Shown here: positions 52,551-60,519 of the stretch, one piece after another
How positions within the stretch are numbered: position 1 is the first letter of the stretch
How the letters are laid out: each line of letters starts with the position of its first letter
DNA from: Polyangiaceae bacterium
Lineage (GTDB): Bacteria; Myxococcota_A; Polyangia; Polyangiales; Polyangiaceae
NCBI GenBank assembly: GCA_020846005.1
Contig: JADLEQ010000011.1
Coordinates: 1-64,000, forward strand
Reading direction: 5' to 3'
DNA length: 64,000 nucleotides
Notes under the pieces: model-generated
The model's database searches: none
What the model was told of the DNA's origin: nothing
Seen by the model: the letters and a program-made list of their open reading frames with translations, nothing else
Made by a program: the position numbers and the translations under genes

Positions 52551-53882
52551 TCACTCCCCACCAGACGCGGGGATCCCGGGGTCCGCCGCCGGCCGGAGCT
52601 CCGGGCCGAGCCGCACCCGGAAGCGTGCGCCGTGGCCACGCTCGCTGTCGACCTCGATCCGGAACCCGTGATCGTCGGCGATGCGCTTCACCACCGCCAG
52701 ACCCACCCCGGTGCCCTTGGAGCGTGTGGTGAAGAAGGCGTCGAAGAGGCGCGCGCGATCGGCGGGGTCGATGCCGACCCCGTCGTCTTCCACGTCCAGG
52801 GTGAGCGCGCCGCCTTCGCCGAGCAGCCGGACGCGCACCTCGCCCCCGGCGTGCGACGCCTGGACCGCGTTCCGGACCAGGTTCCACACGAGCTGCCGAA
52901 GCTGCGCGGCGTCGGCCTCGATCAGGCCGACCTCGACGCCGTCGTAGGTGACGCCCACGTCCTCGCCCCCGCGCCCGGAGCGCGACGCGAGCGCCACCAC
53001 GTCGCGCGCGAGCGCCCCCACGTCGACCGGGCGCGGATCCGGCTTCCGCGGGCGCGCCAGGTCCATCATGTCCTCGACGAGGTCCTCGAGCCGGGCCGCC
53101 TCGCGCTGGATGATGTCGCAGAGCTGGCGATCCTCGTCGCCGAGCGCGTGCGCCGACTTCAACAGGCCGACCGAAGCGGTGATCGACCCGAGCGGATTGC
53201 GGATCTCGTGCGCCAAGCCGGCCGCCAGCGAGCCGAGCGCCGCGAGGCGCTCCGCCTCGGTCGCGCGGGCCTCGGCGCGGGCGACCTGACCCCCCGCGGC
53301 GCGGAGCCGCTCCGCCAGGTAGCCAGCGAGCTGCGTGACGACCACCACGGCCAGCGCGTTCACCGTCGCGTGGAAGCCGAGCTCCATCGGGTCGGCGACG
53401 TAGGCCTCCGCGGGCTGGTCCGGCGGGATCGGCAGCCACCCCCGGAGCTGCCCCAGCGCGAGCACCGAGTAGCTCGCCGCGGCGGCGACGGCCGCGACGG
53501 TGGCCCCCCGGAACCCCGTGAGGCTGGCGCCCGCGAGGCACGTGAGCCCGTAGAGCGAGGTGGCGCCGCTCATCGCGCCACCGGAGAGGTACGCCACGAC
53601 CGTCCACGCGATCTGGTCGAGCACGAGCTGCGCGTGGGCGAGCAGCACCAGGTGCTTCCCGCTCCGCAGGACGGCTGCGTAGCCGCCGGCGAGCGCGTAC
53701 GCGGCCGCCAGCGTGAAGAGCGAGAGCTTCGGCGTGAAGCTCGGCGCCGCGTCGACCCGAAGGTAGAGCCAGGCGAGGATCCCGAGCAGCGCGGAGAGCA
53801 GCGCGAGGCGACCGAGCGTCACCCAGGTGAGGCGACGCGCCAGCGAGACCCCGACGATCGGCTCCGCCCCGGGCTCCGGCAT
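52551..53882 (-). CDS. pilS: PilS-like membrane sensor histidine kinase
   Basis: Sensor kinase of 443 residues with about six transmembrane helices in residues 19-192 and no large periplasmic domain, a short coiled linker, the phospho-acceptor box AHEIRNPLGSITASV (His225), the N box NLVRNAVQASHAGG, and the G boxes DVEDDGVGIDP and KGTGVGLAVVKRI. The topology and its place 24 nt after pilC match PilS in Myxococcus, where the order is pilC-pilS-pilR-pilA. Here pilR and pilA are not next; mlaC with a sigma-54 promoter follows. The identity as PilS is inferred from context and topology; a general HATPase kinase is the alternative. Confidence 0.78.
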   Translation of the reverse strand: MPEPGAEPIVGVSLARRLTWVTLGRLALLSALLGILAWLYLRVDAAPSFTPKLSLFTLAAAYALAGGYAAVLRSGKHLVLLAHAQLVLDQIAWTVVAYLSGGAMSGATSLYGLTCLAGASLTGFRGATVAAVAAAASYSVLALGQLRGWLPIPPDQPAEAYVADPMELGFHATVNALAVVVVTQLAGYLAERLRAAGGQVARAEARATEAERLAALGSLAAGLAHEIRNPLGSITASVGLLKSAHALGDEDRQLCDIIQREAARLEDLVEDMMDLARPRKPDPRPVDVGALARDVVALASRSGRGGEDVGVTYDGVEVGLIEADAAQLRQLVWNLVRNAVQASHAGGEVRVRLLGEGGALTLDVEDDGVGIDPADRARLFDAFFTTRSKGTGVGLAVVKRIADDHGFRIEVDSERGHGARFRVRLGPELRPAADPGIPASGGE

Positions 53883-53906
53883 CCGTGCCCCGCGCGCCTC
53901 GGGCGC

Positions 53907-55121
53907 CTAGTCCGCCTTGATGTTGCCTGCGAGCGAGAAGATCGGCAGGTACATGGAGACGAGCACGACGCCCACCATGCCGCCGACGCCGACCATCATG
54001 ATCGGCTCGAGCGAGCTCGTGAGGGCCGCCACGGCGACGTCGGTCTCCTCCTCGTAGAAATCGGCGATCTTGTTGAGCATCTGGTCGAGCGCGCCCGTCT
54101 GCTCACCGACGGCGATCATCTGCACCACCATGTCGGGGAAGACCTTGGTCTCGGTGAGGGGCTCGGCCATGTTCTTGCCCTCGCTGATCTTCTGCCGAAC
54201 ATGCAGGACGGCCGCCTCGATGATCACGTTGCCGGCCGTCCGCGCGCAGATGTCGAGCGCGTCGAGGATGGGGACGCCGGACTGCAGCAGCGTGCCGAGC
54301 GTCCGCGTGAACCGCGCGACGGCGATCTTGCGCAGCACGCTCCCGACGATCGGCAGGTTGAGCAGCAGCCGATGCCAGAACGCCTTACCCTTGGGCTGGC
54401 GGTAGGTGTACATGAACGCCCCCACCACGCCCGCGACGACCAGCACGATGAGCGGGAGGTACGACACGAAGCCGTGGGAGACGGCCATCATGATCTGGGT
54501 GAGCTTCGGCAGCTGCTCCTTGCCCCCGCCGAAGTCCTTGAACATGTTCTCGAACGCCGGGATGACGAACGTCAACAAGACGGTCATGACGCCGGCGGCG
54601 ATCACGACGACGACGGACGGATAGACCATCGCGCCGCGGACCTGGGTGATGAGCTTCTGCCGCTTCTCGATGTACACCGAGAGGCGGGTCATGATGGTGT
54701 CCAGGATGCCGCCCGCCTCGCCCGCCTGGACGAGGTTCACGAACAGCGTGTCGAACACGGTCGGGTGCCGCCGCAGCGCGTCGCTGAAGGTCGTCCCCTG
54801 CTCGACCGAGCTCTTCACGTCCTTCAGGACGACCTGGAAGCGCTTGTTCTTCTGCTGGGACGCGAGGATGTCGAGGCACTGCACGAGCGGCAGGCCGGCG
54901 TCGATCATGGTCGCGAAGAGGCGCGTGAAGGTGACGAGCTCCTTGGTGGACACCCCGCCGCCGAAGGAGAACGAGAGCTCCCTCCCCTTCTTCTTGACCT
55001 TGACGGGGGAGAGCTGCTGCTGGCGGAGGCGGTTCTGGACGGCCTCTTCGTCGTCCGCCTCCATCACCCCCTTGCGGACCTCACCGGTGCGCGCGCGGGC
55101 TTCCCACGTGAATTCAGCCAT
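53907..55121 (-). CDS. pilC: Type IV pilus inner-membrane platform protein PilC
   Basis: Inner-membrane platform protein of 404 residues for type IV pili, which in myxobacteria power twitching (social) motility. It has the N-terminal TWEARARTGEVRKGVMEADDE domain, then two T2SSF domains: FTRLFATMIDAGLPLVQCLD and ARFTRTLGTLLQSGVPILDA, each with the GE motif (QAGEAGG, VGEQTGAL). Three membrane helices are visible, the last at VGVGGMVGVVLVSMYLPIFS. ATG 55121 has CGGAG upstream. pilB and pilT, usually just upstream, are absent; a serine hydrolase gene diverges instead. It has its own promoter and is followed by the PilS-like kinase. Confidence 0.95.
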   Translation of the reverse strand: MAEFTWEARARTGEVRKGVMEADDEEAVQNRLRQQQLSPVKVKKKGRELSFSFGGGVSTKELVTFTRLFATMIDAGLPLVQCLDILASQQKNKRFQVVLKDVKSSVEQGTTFSDALRRHPTVFDTLFVNLVQAGEAGGILDTIMTRLSVYIEKRQKLITQVRGAMVYPSVVVVIAAGVMTVLLTFVIPAFENMFKDFGGGKEQLPKLTQIMMAVSHGFVSYLPLIVLVVAGVVGAFMYTYRQPKGKAFWHRLLLNLPIVGSVLRKIAVARFTRTLGTLLQSGVPILDALDICARTAGNVIIEAAVLHVRQKISEGKNMAEPLTETKVFPDMVVQMIAVGEQTGALDQMLNKIADFYEEETDVAVAALTSSLEPIMMVGVGGMVGVVLVSMYLPIFSLAGNIKAD

Positions 55122-55146
55122 GCAGCTCCGAGAGACCTTCCGCGTG

Positions 55147-55176
55147 AGCATACGTTCCTCCGCCCCTCCCGGTCAA
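55147..55176 (-). promoter_or_regulatory. Promoter of pilC and the PilS-like kinase gene
   Basis: TTGACC (55171-55176), 18-bp spacer, TATGCT (55147-55152), leader of about 20 nt with a CGGAG ribosome site. The -35 touches the start of the divergent hydrolase gene. Confidence 0.6.
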
Positions 55177-55177
55177 A

Positions 55178-56275
55178 ATGCTCCCTGAACGCCGCCCCTC
55201 GCTCGACGAGATCGCGCGAGATCACGTGGTTCGGCCCGGCGTCGCGGCCGCGGCGGCGGTGGGCGCGGCCCGGCGCACCTCGCGAGGCTGGGACACGGCC
55301 GTCGGGTGCGCGGGGACGGGGCCGAGCGGGCCGATCGAGCCGAGCGTGCCGTTCGACCTCGCCTCGGTGACCAAGCCGCTCGTCGCCTGCGCGGCGGCCC
55401 GGCTCGCGCGCGCGGGGCGCGTCCCGCTCGAGGCGCCGGTGGGGCGCTGGCTGCCCGAGGCCCGAGGTACGCCGACGGAGAGCGTCCCGCTCGAGCTGTT
55501 GCTCGCGCACCGAGCGGGCCTCGCGGCGCACGCGCCGCTCTTCGCGCCGCTCGTCGCGCGCGCCCCGGTCGACGTGGCCGCGGGGCTGGGACTCGCGGCG
55601 CGCGGGCGCCGCGCCGACTGCCGGGGCGACGCGCCGGAGGGCGGCTTCCCGCCGCTCTACAGCGATCTGGGGTACCTGCTGGCCGGCGCCGCGCTCGCGC
55701 GGGCGACGGGCCGGGAGCTCGACGAGCTGGTGCGCGAGGAGGTCGGCGCGCCGCTGGGTCTCGGGCTGGGGTCCATCCGCCAGCTGGGCGGCGAGGCGCG
55801 GCGCGCTCCGCCCACCGAGGTCGTCAGCTGGCGCGGCGGCGCCGTCCAGGCCTGCGTCCACGATGAGAACGCCTGGGCCCTCACTGGGCACGGGCTCGCC
55901 GGGCACGCCGGCGCGTTCGGCTCGGTGGAGGACGTGCTCCGGTTCGGGGTCGGGCTGCTCGAGGCGTTGGCCGGCCAGCGCCCCGAGTGGCTGCGTCGTG
56001 AGGAGCTCGCGCGGCTGGTCGCGCGGCGACCGGGCGGGACGCTGCGGGCCGGGTTCGACGGCGTCTCGCCGACCGGTTCCAGCGCGGGGCGCCGGGCCGG
56101 GAGCGAGACCTTCGGCCACCTCGGGTTCACCGGCACGAGCCTCTGGTGCGACCCGGCCGCGGAGCGGGTGGTGGTCCTGCTCACGAACCGGGTGCACCCG
56201 ACGCGCACGCACGTCGCGATCCGGGAGGCACGCCCGGCGGTCCACGACGCCCTGTTCGCCTGGGCCGGGGAGTAG
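55178..56275 (+). CDS. Beta-lactamase-family serine hydrolase
   Basis: Class C beta-lactamase/esterase-like enzyme of 365 residues. The SxxK motif is SVTK (Ser63/Lys66), the YxN-type motif is YSD (Tyr161), and a GHLGFTGTS stretch stands in for the KTG-like third motif. LLLAHRAGL and GYLLAGAALARATG are typical. No signal peptide is seen, so it is more likely a cytosolic or peripheral esterase or peptidase than a resistance enzyme. It diverges from pilC with only 56 nt between starts. No clear Shine-Dalgarno sequence is found. Confidence 0.85.
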   Translation: MLPERRPSLDEIARDHVVRPGVAAAAAVGAARRTSRGWDTAVGCAGTGPSGPIEPSVPFDLASVTKPLVACAAARLARAGRVPLEAPVGRWLPEARGTPTESVPLELLLAHRAGLAAHAPLFAPLVARAPVDVAAGLGLAARGRRADCRGDAPEGGFPPLYSDLGYLLAGAALARATGRELDELVREEVGAPLGLGLGSIRQLGGEARRAPPTEVVSWRGGAVQACVHDENAWALTGHGLAGHAGAFGSVEDVLRFGVGLLEALAGQRPEWLRREELARLVARRPGGTLRAGFDGVSPTGSSAGRRAGSETFGHLGFTGTSLWCDPAAERVVVLLTNRVHPTRTHVAIREARPAVHDALFAWAGE

Positions 56276-56367
56276 CGAAATTCCGGCCCGCCGGCGCCCC
56301 CGGAGCGCGCGCAGCAGTCTGCCGTTGGCGCCGGAGCCTTTTCGCGGCAGGATCGCGCCGCGCCCCC

Positions 56368-57798
56368 ATGTGGAAGCTCTCCATCGAGGACGACCAGGGC
56401 AACACCACGGTCGTCAACCTCGTACGCGAGGAGTACGGGGTCGGTCGCGCGGAGGAGAACACCATCCGGCTGACGGAGCGGAACATCTCCCGCAAGCACG
56501 CGCGGCTCCGCCAGCGCGACGGCGCCTGGGTGATCGACGACCGCGAGAGCTACAACGGCGTCTGGGTGAACGGCGTCCGCATCTCGGGGCCGGAGCGGCT
56601 GAGCGACGGCGACCTGGTCCAGCTCGGGGACTACCGGCTCGAGGTGATCGACGAGGAGGCCCGCAGGCAGGCCGCCGCTCCGCGCCAGACGCTCATCGGC
56701 GCGCACGATCGCCTGGTCATGGTGGCCGGCCCCGCCCCGGGCACCGAGCTCGGGCTCACGGGCGAGCGCATGCTCATCGGGCGGGGCGAGGAGTGCGATC
56801 TGCGGGTGGACCACGCGTCGGTGAGCCGCGTCCACGCGGAGATCCAGCCGCTCGGGGATGGCCGGTACGAGCTCATCGACAAGGAGAGCGCCAACGGCCT
56901 CCGGGTGAACGGCGCGGAGATGAAGCGCGCGCTCCTCGACGGCAGGGACACGGTCGAGCTCGGTGACGTGGTGCTCAAGCTGATCCGCGCGGGTGAAATC
57001 TTCGTTCCCGGCCCCGACGACACCTACACGGTGGTGGCGACCGGGGATCGGACCAGCGCCTCGATCGCCCCGACGGGCGCCGCCGCGCTGCCGCCTGCCG
57101 TGAAGGGCGTCGCCGCGGTCCTCGGGCTGGGCGCGCTCGTGGTGCTGGGGATGCTCATCTTCGGCTCCGGGCGGGATGAGGGCCCCGCGCACCTCACGGC
57201 GCCGACCCTCGACACCGCGACGCGCGCGCTCGCCGACGCGGACGCCCTGCTCGCCAAGGGCGACGTCGAAGGCGCGTACCGGAAGGTGACCACCGAGATC
57301 GGTCCCGAGAGCAACGCGCGTCAGTCGGAGACCTTCAAGAAGGTCGTGTCCGTCTGGGCGGACGATCTGCTCCGCCGCGGCGACGACGCCGCCGACGAAG
57401 CGACGAGGCGCAGCCTCTACGGCAGGGTGGAGAAATCCGAGGCGGTCGACGCCGCCCGGCGCAAGCGGGCGTCGGACAAGATCCAGGCGCTCGAGGAGGG
57501 CGTCGCCGGGGTGGACGCCCTCCCCGAGGCCCGCCCCGCCGTGGACGCCGCCGCGCAGGCCCCGAACCTCGCGGGCGGCATCATCAAGAAGAACCCGTTC
57601 GGCGATCCGGGCGGGGCCGCCGCCGCCCCGGCGGGAGCCGCACCGCCCAAGGAGGACGACCTCGGCGATCGCGCGGCGCTCACGCGCCAGAAGAACGCCC
57701 TGAAGGCGAAGGTTCAGACGGGCAAGGCCAGCGACGCCGAGGCGCGCATGCTGCGCGCGCTCTGCCGGCAGCTCGGCGACCTCTCGTGCGTGAACTGA
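56368..57798 (+). CDS. Tandem-FHA membrane protein
   Basis: Protein of 476 residues. FHA domain 1 (about 1-95) has GVGRAEENTIRL, NISRKHARL and NGVWVNGVRI. FHA domain 2 (about 115-210) has LIGRGEECDLRVDH, SVSRVHAEI and NGLRVNGAEM. These bind phosphothreonine peptides, so the protein should read out serine/threonine kinase activity. One transmembrane helix (about 245-265) and a helical tail with Ala/Pro linkers and late cysteines follow. The first FHA begins at the N-terminus, fixing ATG 56368. The SGNH gene follows after 37 nt on the same strand. Confidence 0.9.
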   Translation: MWKLSIEDDQGNTTVVNLVREEYGVGRAEENTIRLTERNISRKHARLRQRDGAWVIDDRESYNGVWVNGVRISGPERLSDGDLVQLGDYRLEVIDEEARRQAAAPRQTLIGAHDRLVMVAGPAPGTELGLTGERMLIGRGEECDLRVDHASVSRVHAEIQPLGDGRYELIDKESANGLRVNGAEMKRALLDGRDTVELGDVVLKLIRAGEIFVPGPDDTYTVVATGDRTSASIAPTGAAALPPAVKGVAAVLGLGALVVLGMLIFGSGRDEGPAHLTAPTLDTATRALADADALLAKGDVEGAYRKVTTEIGPESNARQSETFKKVVSVWADDLLRRGDDAADEATRRSLYGRVEKSEAVDAARRKRASDKIQALEEGVAGVDALPEARPAVDAAAQAPNLAGGIIKKNPFGDPGGAAAAPAGAAPPKEDDLGDRAALTRQKNALKAKVQTGKASDAEARMLRALCRQLGDLSCVN

Positions 57799-57835
57799 CG
57801 CCGCCTCGCGCCGCACCATCGGGAGCGCTGCGCCG

Positions 57836-59347
57836 ATGACGACCCCCGCCGAGCCGCGGGAGGTCGCGGTCGACGGGCCCGTCGTGTCGGGCACGGGCGC
57901 GGTGCTCGCCTCGCGGCCGGTCCTCGCGCTCTTCGGGCTGGCGTTGCTGGTCGGGGTCGCGGAGCTGGCGCCCGGCCTGGAGGCGCTGCGGGTGCTCTCG
58001 CCACGGCCGGGCGCGGCGGCGCCCGTAGCGACGCCGCCGCACGAGGCGACCTCGCTCGCGGTGGGCGAGGCGGTGCTGCCCCAAGAGACGACGCAGCGCG
58101 CGGAGCTCGCGCAGCCGGAGCACGCGGAGGCCCCCGGCGCCGCGCGCGGGCCCATCGGCGGGAGGCGAGAGGAGGGCCCGAAGATCGACGCGGAGAAGCC
58201 GCCGGTGCCCATCGTCGACGCCGGGCACCGTGGCCTCGGCGGCTTCTACCGGGCGCTCGAGCGGACGATCGCCGGGCAGCCAGGCGCCGTCACGCGCGTC
58301 GTGCACTTCGGCGACTCCATCATCACGAGCGACTTCGTCTCCGGGACTCTCCGCCGCAAGCTGCAGGCCCGCTTCGGCGACGCGGGACACGGCTTCATGC
58401 TGCTGGCGAACCCGTGGCCCGCGTACTTCCACAACGACGTGACGCGCTTCGCCTCCGCGGGGTGGGCGGTGAGCCGGATCGTGGGGCCGCGCGCGGCCGA
58501 CGGCCTCTATGGCCTCGGCGGCGTGACCTTCACGGCCCCGCCAGGGTCTCGCGCGCGGTTCGGCACCGCGCGCGAGGGGAGGTACGGCCGCGCGGTGTCG
58601 CGCTTCGTGCTGGCGTACCTCGCGCGACCGGGCGGCGGCAAGCTCAGGCTGCTCGTCGACGGCCAAGAGCGCGAGATCCTCGACACCGCCGGCCCCGAGC
58701 CGAGGGTCGCCTACCACACGATCGGCGTCCCGGACGGCCCGCACGAGCTCGAGGTCGTCACGATCTCGGGGGCGACGCGCGCGTTCGGCGTGGTGATGGA
58801 ACGCGAGGGCCCGGGCGTCGTGCTCGACGCGATCGGCGTGCAAGGCGCCAGGGTCCGCTTCCTCGACGAGCAGGACGACGCGCACTGGGCCGACCAGCTC
58901 CGCTGGCGCCAGCCCGCGCTGCTCGCGTACCAGTTCGGCGCCAACGAGAGCGGCGACGGCTTCGTCTACCCGATGGCCGACTACAACCGGACGCTCCAGG
59001 CCGTCCTCCGACAGGGACGCGAGGCCGTGCCCGACGCGGGCTGCCTCGTCATCGGCGCCATGGATCGGGTGGAGAAGCGCGGGGAGTCGCTGACGACGCT
59101 GCCCGTCATCCCGGCGCTGGTCGAGGAGCAGCGCAGGGGCGCCGCTGCGGTCGGTTGCGCCTTCTTCGACACCTACGCCGCGATGGGCGGCAGCGGATCG
59201 ATGGCGACGTGGGTCGGGCGCGGGCTCGGGCAGGCCGATCTCACCCACCCGACCGGCGCAGGCTCCGAGGTGCTCGCGAGCTGGATCGAACGCGCGCTCC
59301 TCGACGGCCTCGAGCGCTGGCGCGCCGCCGGCGCGCCCGCTCCCTGA
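57836..59347 (+). CDS. SGNH-hydrolase-like membrane-anchored protein
   Basis: Protein of 503 residues with an N-terminal signal anchor (about 24-45), an Ala/Pro/Glu linker to about 120, and an SGNH/GDSL-type domain: VVHFGDSIITSDF (Ser161), a glycine-rich GLYGLGGVTF segment, AYQFGANESGDG (Asn) and DLTHPTGAGSEVLASWI (Asp and His). The shape resembles periplasmic polysaccharide or peptidoglycan O-acetyl esterases. A strand-rich insertion separates the Ser and Asn blocks. It lies directly downstream of the FHA protein and may be under its control, though only gene order suggests this. Confidence 0.82.
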   Translation: MTTPAEPREVAVDGPVVSGTGAVLASRPVLALFGLALLVGVAELAPGLEALRVLSPRPGAAAPVATPPHEATSLAVGEAVLPQETTQRAELAQPEHAEAPGAARGPIGGRREEGPKIDAEKPPVPIVDAGHRGLGGFYRALERTIAGQPGAVTRVVHFGDSIITSDFVSGTLRRKLQARFGDAGHGFMLLANPWPAYFHNDVTRFASAGWAVSRIVGPRAADGLYGLGGVTFTAPPGSRARFGTAREGRYGRAVSRFVLAYLARPGGGKLRLLVDGQEREILDTAGPEPRVAYHTIGVPDGPHELEVVTISGATRAFGVVMEREGPGVVLDAIGVQGARVRFLDEQDDAHWADQLRWRQPALLAYQFGANESGDGFVYPMADYNRTLQAVLRQGREAVPDAGCLVIGAMDRVEKRGESLTTLPVIPALVEEQRRGAAAVGCAFFDTYAAMGGSGSMATWVGRGLGQADLTHPTGAGSEVLASWIERALLDGLERWRAAGAPAP

Positions 59348-59396
59348 GCCACGCCAGCGCGCGCTGCGCGCGCGCTCCCTGGTGCTCCGCGCCGCG

Positions 59397-60428
59397 TCAG
59401 TACACCGGGGGATTGCAGTAGCTCTCGACGACGACCTCCTCGATCGTGGTCGCGAGCGACAGCGCGCCCGTACGCACCGCCTCGAGGTCGTAGTTGCGGC
59501 CCTGCGTGGCGAGCGGGATCGGCGCCTGCCCCTGCCAGCCGGTGCTCCAGCCGTCCGAGATGCTCGTCCACGGCCACCGTCGGCCGGTGCCGCACTTCGT
59601 CAAGCTGAACGGCCCGGGCGCCACCAGCCGCGTGAACGCAAACACCCGGATCCGCTGGGCGACGAGCGCAGCGACCGTGTCCGCGAGGGAGTGCTTCGCC
59701 GGATAGTTGCCCTCCTTCGGGTACGAGAGATCGTCCCAGTCGCCGTCACCGTCCTTGTCGCCGTAGTTGTCCGGCGCCTGGAGGAACGTGTCGTCGGTCG
59801 CGACGATGATGACCTTCGTGGCGTTCGGCCGCCACGGGAAGGCGGTCGCTGCGGTGTAGAGGCCGTCGAGCGCGTTCTCCTCGCAGATTGGGTTCTGCGT
59901 CGTCGGCCCGGTGAGGCCATCGCCGGGGTTTCGGTTCGGGTTGGTGAAGTTCGTCTCGTAGTAGGTGAACGCCGCGCTCAGCGTCGTCGCGCTCGTGTGG
60001 ACGCGCCCGCCCTCGAGCGGCCCGCTCTCGTCGAGCTCCTCGTTGTCCACGTACGCGACCAGACCGAAGCGGGCGTCCGGAGCGAGCTGGTTCGCGGCGG
60101 TGACCACGCCGGCGATCCCTTGCCGGAGGGCGTTCAGCACGAAGTTCATCGAGCTCGAGACGTCGAGCACGAAGACCACGTCCACCACGTCCGTGCACTC
60201 ACCACCGCCGCCGTCCGTCGTGAGCACGCCGCCGCCCCCGAGCGCGCCCATCCCTCCGCTCGCGCTGGCACCGCCGCCTCCGGACGAGCCGCCGCCCGCC
60301 GCCGCGCCCCCGCCCGATCCCCCCGAGCCGGGCGCCGCCCCGCCGCCGGGCGACCCGCCGTCCGCGTTCGCCGCCGAGCACGCCGCGCCGACGAGGCCCG
60401 CCGATACCACCTTCCAGATCGTGCGCAT
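59397..60428 (-). CDS. VWA-domain lipoprotein
   Basis: Surface lipoprotein of 343 residues. It has a signal peptide with Cys17 (GAAC), a Gly/Ala/Ser linker to about 75 and a von Willebrand factor A domain: VVDVVFVLDVSSSM (MIDAS Asp89-x-Ser-x-Ser), then FGLVAYVDNEEL and TKVIIVATDDTF. A calcium-loop-like DKDGDGDWDD insertion lies in the domain. VWA domains bind proteins through a metal ion, so adhesion or prey contact is possible. Start ATG 60428 has a promoter-like TTGCCT-N18-TAGCAG 7 nt upstream. Confidence 0.85.
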   Translation of the reverse strand: MRTIWKVVSAGLVGAACSAANADGGSPGGGAAPGSGGSGGGAAAGGGSSGGGGASASGGMGALGGGGVLTTDGGGGECTDVVDVVFVLDVSSSMNFVLNALRQGIAGVVTAANQLAPDARFGLVAYVDNEELDESGPLEGGRVHTSATTLSAAFTYYETNFTNPNRNPGDGLTGPTTQNPICEENALDGLYTAATAFPWRPNATKVIIVATDDTFLQAPDNYGDKDGDGDWDDLSYPKEGNYPAKHSLADTVAALVAQRIRVFAFTRLVAPGPFSLTKCGTGRRWPWTSISDGWSTGWQGQAPIPLATQGRNYDLEAVRTGALSLATTIEEVVVESYCNPPVY

Positions 60429-60435
60429 CCGGGGA

Positions 60436-60465
60436 CTGCTACTCCAGGGAGCAGCCGGGAGGCAA
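60436..60465 (-). promoter_or_regulatory. Promoter of the VWA lipoprotein gene (leaderless type)
   Basis: TTGCCT (60460-60465), 18-bp spacer, TAGCAG (60436-60441), 7 nt before ATG 60428. Confidence 0.38.
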
Positions 60466-60519
60466 TGCGCGGCGGCGGATCGCGCGACGCGCGCCGAGGA
60501 GTGCCGCCCGCGCGCTCCG

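Noticed and set aside
55178-56275. Antibiotic-resistance beta-lactamase
   Set aside because: SxxK and Tyr motifs are shared with many esterases and peptidases; there is no signal peptide and no resistance context.
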